DNA of 16,137 nucleotides, taken from the NCBI GenBank assembly GCA_038043285.1, contig JBBTCJ010000028.1, positions 1 to 16,137 on the forward strand. Direction: 5' to 3'. Positions within the stretch are counted from its first letter, which is position 1. The number at the start of each line of letters is the position of its first letter. The notes beneath the pieces are model-generated. The model was not told the DNA's origin. It saw only the letters and a list, made by a program, of their open reading frames with translations, and made no database searches. The position numbers were made by a program, and so were the translations under genes. This stretch comes from JBBTCJ01 sp038043285. Lineage in GTDB: Bacteria > Planctomycetota > Phycisphaerae > UBA1845. Positions 13,863 through 16,137 of the stretch are shown here, one piece after another.

Positions 13863-15137
13863 ATGAACCGAATCATGGTGTCGGGACTGGTTGCGTCGGT
13901 CGCGTCCTTCGCGTCCGTCTCAGCGGCGACCGAACCGCCAAGCATGGATGCCGGACCGTGGCGGGCGTGGTTGGAAACGCCCGGCGGCGACCTTCCGTTC
14001 GGGTTGGTGTTCGAGGGCGGGGGAGAAGCAATGAAGGCCTGGATCGTCAACGGTCCGGAGCGAATCGAGATTCCCAAGGTCTCCTCATCAGCGCCGGGCG
14101 AGATTGTCCTGGAGATCACCCACTACGAATCGGCAATCTCCGCGAAGGTGACGGTCGGGAAACGAATGGACGGGGAGTGGCGAAAGCGGACCGGCCGAGA
14201 CAGTTGGTGCAAGCTGCCATTTCGGGCCGAAGCCGCGAAAACGGAACGGTTTTCGCGAAAGAACGGCCCGGGGGCGTCCGGCGACACCGGTTCGGTCGTC
14301 GAAGGAAAGTGGGAGGTCGTCTTCGGCTCGCGCAAGGACGTCAGCGTGGGGACGTTCAAGCGGGACACCAACGATGAGCTTGTGGGAACCATTCTTACGT
14401 CCGGGGGAGATTACGGGTTTCTAGCGGGAATCGTCGATGGAGACGTCTTGTGGTTGTCGAACTTCGACGGAGCGCATGCGTTGCTGTTCAAAGCGACGGT
14501 TCTTCCCGACGGAACCTTGAAGGGCGACTTCTGGTCGCGGGACAGTTTCCATGACACATGGACGGCCAAGAAGAATCCGGAGGCGAAGCTCGCGGAGGAT
14601 CCCAAGCTGGCGCACGTCCGGAGTCGACTGCGGTTCTCCGAAATGAACTTCCGCGACGTGGAGGGAGAGCAGCATTCCCTGGCGGAACTGAAGTTCGCGG
14701 GGCGGCTCAAAATCATCGAAGTGTTCGGTACGTGGTGTCCGAATTGCCACGATGCAGCCGAGCTGCTGGCGGAGCTGGACAAGAAGTATCGCGCCGACGG
14801 CTTGAAGGTGATCGGCGTGGCCTTCGAGCTGACCGGCGAGTTCGCGCGGGACGCCGAGCAGGTGCGGCGGTTCGCGGAACGGCATAAGGTGGAATACCCG
14901 CTGCTGATCGGCGGGACCAATGAAAAGGGAGCGGCGACGGCGGCCATCCCCATCGGCGAGGAGATCGCGGCCTATCCGACGACGATCTTCGTCGACTCGG
15001 ACAGGAACATCGTGTTTGTCCATTCAGGATTCGCCGGACCGGCGACCGGCCCGGAGCACGACGCCCTGCGCAGGAAGTTCCAGGATCTGATTGAAGGGGC
15101 TTTGTACGATCGGCGGCGGACGAAAGAGAAGGGATGA
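13863..15137 (+). CDS. Exported TlpA-like thioredoxin-fold protein with duplicated beta-rich N-terminal part
   Basis: Probable extracytoplasmic thiol-disulfide oxidoreductase. The protein has 424 residues; the ATG at 13863 has AGGAAGC just upstream. An N-terminal signal peptide is likely (MNRIMVSGLVASVASFASVSA, cut near 21-22). Residues 30-120 (GPWRAWLETPGGDLPFGLVF ... GEWRKR ... LPF) and 147-235 (EGKWEVVF ... VGTFKRD ... GDFWSRDSF) look like two related beta-rich units. Each begins G.W and ends in a G..W/GDFW phrase. The thioredoxin domain is at about 255-410: the IIEVFGTWCPNCHDA active site has Cys292 and Cys295, followed by LKVIGVAFELTGEF and the cis-Pro loop YPTTIF (Pro372). The substrate is unknown. 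It stands alone and converges with arsC. Confidence 0.9.
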   Translation: MNRIMVSGLVASVASFASVSAATEPPSMDAGPWRAWLETPGGDLPFGLVFEGGGEAMKAWIVNGPERIEIPKVSSSAPGEIVLEITHYESAISAKVTVGKRMDGEWRKRTGRDSWCKLPFRAEAAKTERFSRKNGPGASGDTGSVVEGKWEVVFGSRKDVSVGTFKRDTNDELVGTILTSGGDYGFLAGIVDGDVLWLSNFDGAHALLFKATVLPDGTLKGDFWSRDSFHDTWTAKKNPEAKLAEDPKLAHVRSRLRFSEMNFRDVEGEQHSLAELKFAGRLKIIEVFGTWCPNCHDAAELLAELDKKYRADGLKVIGVAFELTGEFARDAEQVRRFAERHKVEYPLLIGGTNEKGAATAAIPIGEEIAAYPTTIFVDSDRNIVFVHSGFAGPATGPEHDALRRKFQDLIEGALYDRRRTKEKG

Positions 15138-15410
15138 ATGCCGAATGGGCAACGGCAGCGGGAGAGGACGTCATGAGGTTGTTTGCTTCGGCGCGGCAGT
15201 CCCCGCGAATCCTACCGGCCGCAGTTGGAGTTTGCCGATTGCCACCGCCGCGGGCGGGTGCCAACGAGCGGTCCGATGATCTGAAACCCTGGCGGCGGTC
15301 GTAGACCGCTCCAAATCTGTCGCGGTACTGATTCTCTTCCGCCGAGGGATGACTCAAGGTTGCGGTTCCTTGGCTCGGTAGGAACCGGCGAACTCAGATG
15401 GGCCGGGGAA
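15138..15410. other. Convergent intergenic stretch without a gene
   Basis: Lies between the TlpA-like gene (+) and arsC (-). Short open frames here do not resemble proteins. The only structure seen is the inverted repeat CGGTTCC (15363-15369) / GGAACCG (15381-15387) with an 11-base loop. It could end transcription from either side but has no T-tract. Confidence 0.4.
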
Positions 15411-15896
15411 TCAAATCTCTCCGAGAAACCGGAGTTTCCTCTCCGTCTCATCCCGCGGCGCCAACCAGTCCACGGCGATGAGTCCCTCAATCTTGCGCCG
15501 CAGGCGTTCTGCGATCAACGTCGAAAACGCTGACCGCTCTTCGTCGGGACCGAGGTGGAACACCGGGTCGGGAAGGGACCAGTGCGCTCGCAACGGTCCT
15601 CCGGGAAACGCCGGACAGGACTCTCCGGCGGCGGAGTCACAGACCGTTATCACCACGTCCAACGGAATGTCGGTGAATTCGTGCCAGCTTTTGGAACGGG
15701 TGTCACCGATGGGAATGCCCAAACGCCGCAGCGCTTCCAGCGCCAGGGGATGAACGAACCCGGCGGGACTCGAGCCGGCGCTGAACGCCTCGAATCGCTC
15801 GCCCGCCAGATGCCGCAGCATGGCCTCCGCCATCTGCGACCGGCACGAGTTGCCGGTGCAGATAAAGAGAACCCGCACACGATCCGTTCCGGCCAT
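15411..15896 (-). CDS. arsC: Arsenate reductase of the low-molecular-weight phosphatase fold (thioredoxin-type)
   Basis: Reduces arsenate to arsenite in the cytoplasm. The protein has 161 residues. The P-loop is VLFICTGNSCRSQMAEA, with the nucleophile Cys13, Cys18 and Arg19 (C-x5-R). Two further cysteines lie in TVCDSAAGESCPAFPG (Cys86 and Cys94), as in the S. aureus pI258 type that passes a disulfide along three cysteines. Plain tyrosine phosphatases lack this pair. SLPDP carries the general acid Asp110. FSAGSSPAGFVHPLALEALRRLGI matches the region after the P-loop. The ATG at 15896 is preceded by GGATGAACAGGG, a modest ribosome binding site. No arsR or efflux gene is beside it within the window. 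A phosphatase role is possible but less likely given the cysteine set. Confidence 0.92.
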   Translation of the reverse strand: MAGTDRVRVLFICTGNSCRSQMAEAMLRHLAGERFEAFSAGSSPAGFVHPLALEALRRLGIPIGDTRSKSWHEFTDIPLDVVITVCDSAAGESCPAFPGGPLRAHWSLPDPVFHLGPDEERSAFSTLIAERLRRKIEGLIAVDWLAPRDETERKLRFLGEI

Positions 15897-15954
15897 CCCT
15901 GTTCATCCGGTGCCGCCGCATCGTCGTGACCGGCCCGAGTCGCGCGTCCTGCGC

Positions 15955-15987
15955 ACCCAACCCCCCGCTTCACGTGATACCCAACCC
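15955..15987 (-). promoter_or_regulatory. Direct repeat pair flanking CACGTG upstream of arsC
   Basis: ACCCAACCC occurs at 15955-15963 and again at 15979-15987, a 24-base period, with the palindrome CACGTG (15971-15976) between them. The pair lies 59-91 bases before the arsC start. It could be an operator or chance. No promoter hexamers stood out nearby. Confidence 0.25.
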
Positions 15988-15994
15988 GCGCGCG

Positions 15995-16137
15995 TCAACG
16001 CGGACATACCTGATTGGCGGAGGTCACGCAACTGTCGTCCCACTCCGTCTCGCAACAGAAGGGGTCATCCGGACAAACAAGGGCACAGCAGTCTCGGCTA
16101 TTGCATCCTGCCGTCGGATGGGCGGTAAAGCAGTCAG
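15995..16137 (-). CDS. C-terminal end of a Cys-rich, probably exported protein (cut by the window edge)
   Basis: The minus strand is open from the right edge (frame starting at 16135) to TGA at 15997-15995, giving 46 visible residues. Nine are cysteines, arranged C-x8-C-x4-CC-x3-C-x5-CC-x7-C-x7-C, with the phrase DPFCCETEWDDSC. This pattern resembles a small Cys-rich module ('GTPGC.D..CC..VC..DPFCC...WD..C...A...C') that I recall from secreted multi-domain proteins of Planctomycetes. The recollection was not checked. The even spread of cysteines suggests a disulfide-bonded fold outside the cytoplasm. The start and the rest of the protein lie beyond the window, so its role cannot be told. It precedes arsC on the same strand, 98 bases away. 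Confidence 0.72.
   Translation of the reverse strand, partial: DCFTAHPTAGCNSRDCCALVCPDDPFCCETEWDDSCVTSANQVCPR

Noticed and set aside
15820..16128. A 102-codon plus-strand frame near the right edge
   Set aside because: It is antisense to the arsC N-terminus and to the Cys-rich frame, which has a clear pattern of its own.

Overview
The window reads as a chromosomal segment of a GC-rich, LPS-making bacterium of the Planctomycetota, perhaps a relative of Phycisphaerae. Four things point there. An ECF sigma factor is directly followed by a membrane-anchored Ser/Thr kinase with a TPR tail. A thioredoxin-like exported protein has the long N-terminal beta-rich part common in planctomycetes. A small Sm-like conserved hypothetical protein is present. 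A Cys-rich 'DPFCC...WD' module lies at the right edge. The assignment is inference from protein style; no rRNA gene is present.

Layout. Positions 1-1076: 3' part of hisS (+), cut by the left edge. 1214-3079: cytoplasmic family 20 glycoside hydrolase (+). 3152-6731: the classic translation cluster rpsB-tsf-pyrH-frr on the minus strand, transcribed right to left. Its intergenic gaps are unusually long and a strong intrinsic terminator separates tsf from pyrH. 6732-7227: divergent control region between rpsB and lpxB. 7228-8388: lpxB (+). 8389-8621: convergent region with a compact multi-hairpin palindromic element. 8622-8891: rpmB (-). 9116-12257: ECF sigma factor plus Ser/Thr kinase-TPR operon (+). 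12332-13318: galE (-). 13416-13688: small Sm-like hypothetical protein (-). 13863-15137: exported TlpA-like thioredoxin-fold protein (+). 15411-15896: arsC-type arsenate reductase (-). 15995-16137: C-terminal end of a Cys-rich protein (-), cut by the right edge.

How the genes work together. hisS, rpsB, tsf, frr and rpmB serve translation and pyrH makes UDP. lpxB (lipid A disaccharide) and galE (UDP-galactose) supply the envelope. The sigma factor and kinase look like one signalling unit: the kinase can sense through its exported TPR half and act on the sigma factor inside the cell, and no anti-sigma factor gene lies beside it. The rest are single accessory genes without operon partners.

No mobile element, tRNA gene or CRISPR array was found. 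The points most worth a second look are the sigma-kinase pair, the Cys-rich C-terminus at the edge, the palindromic element after lpxB, the Ala-Pro replacement of the Asp-Phe pair in EF-Ts, and the non-ATG starts of rpsB and pyrH.
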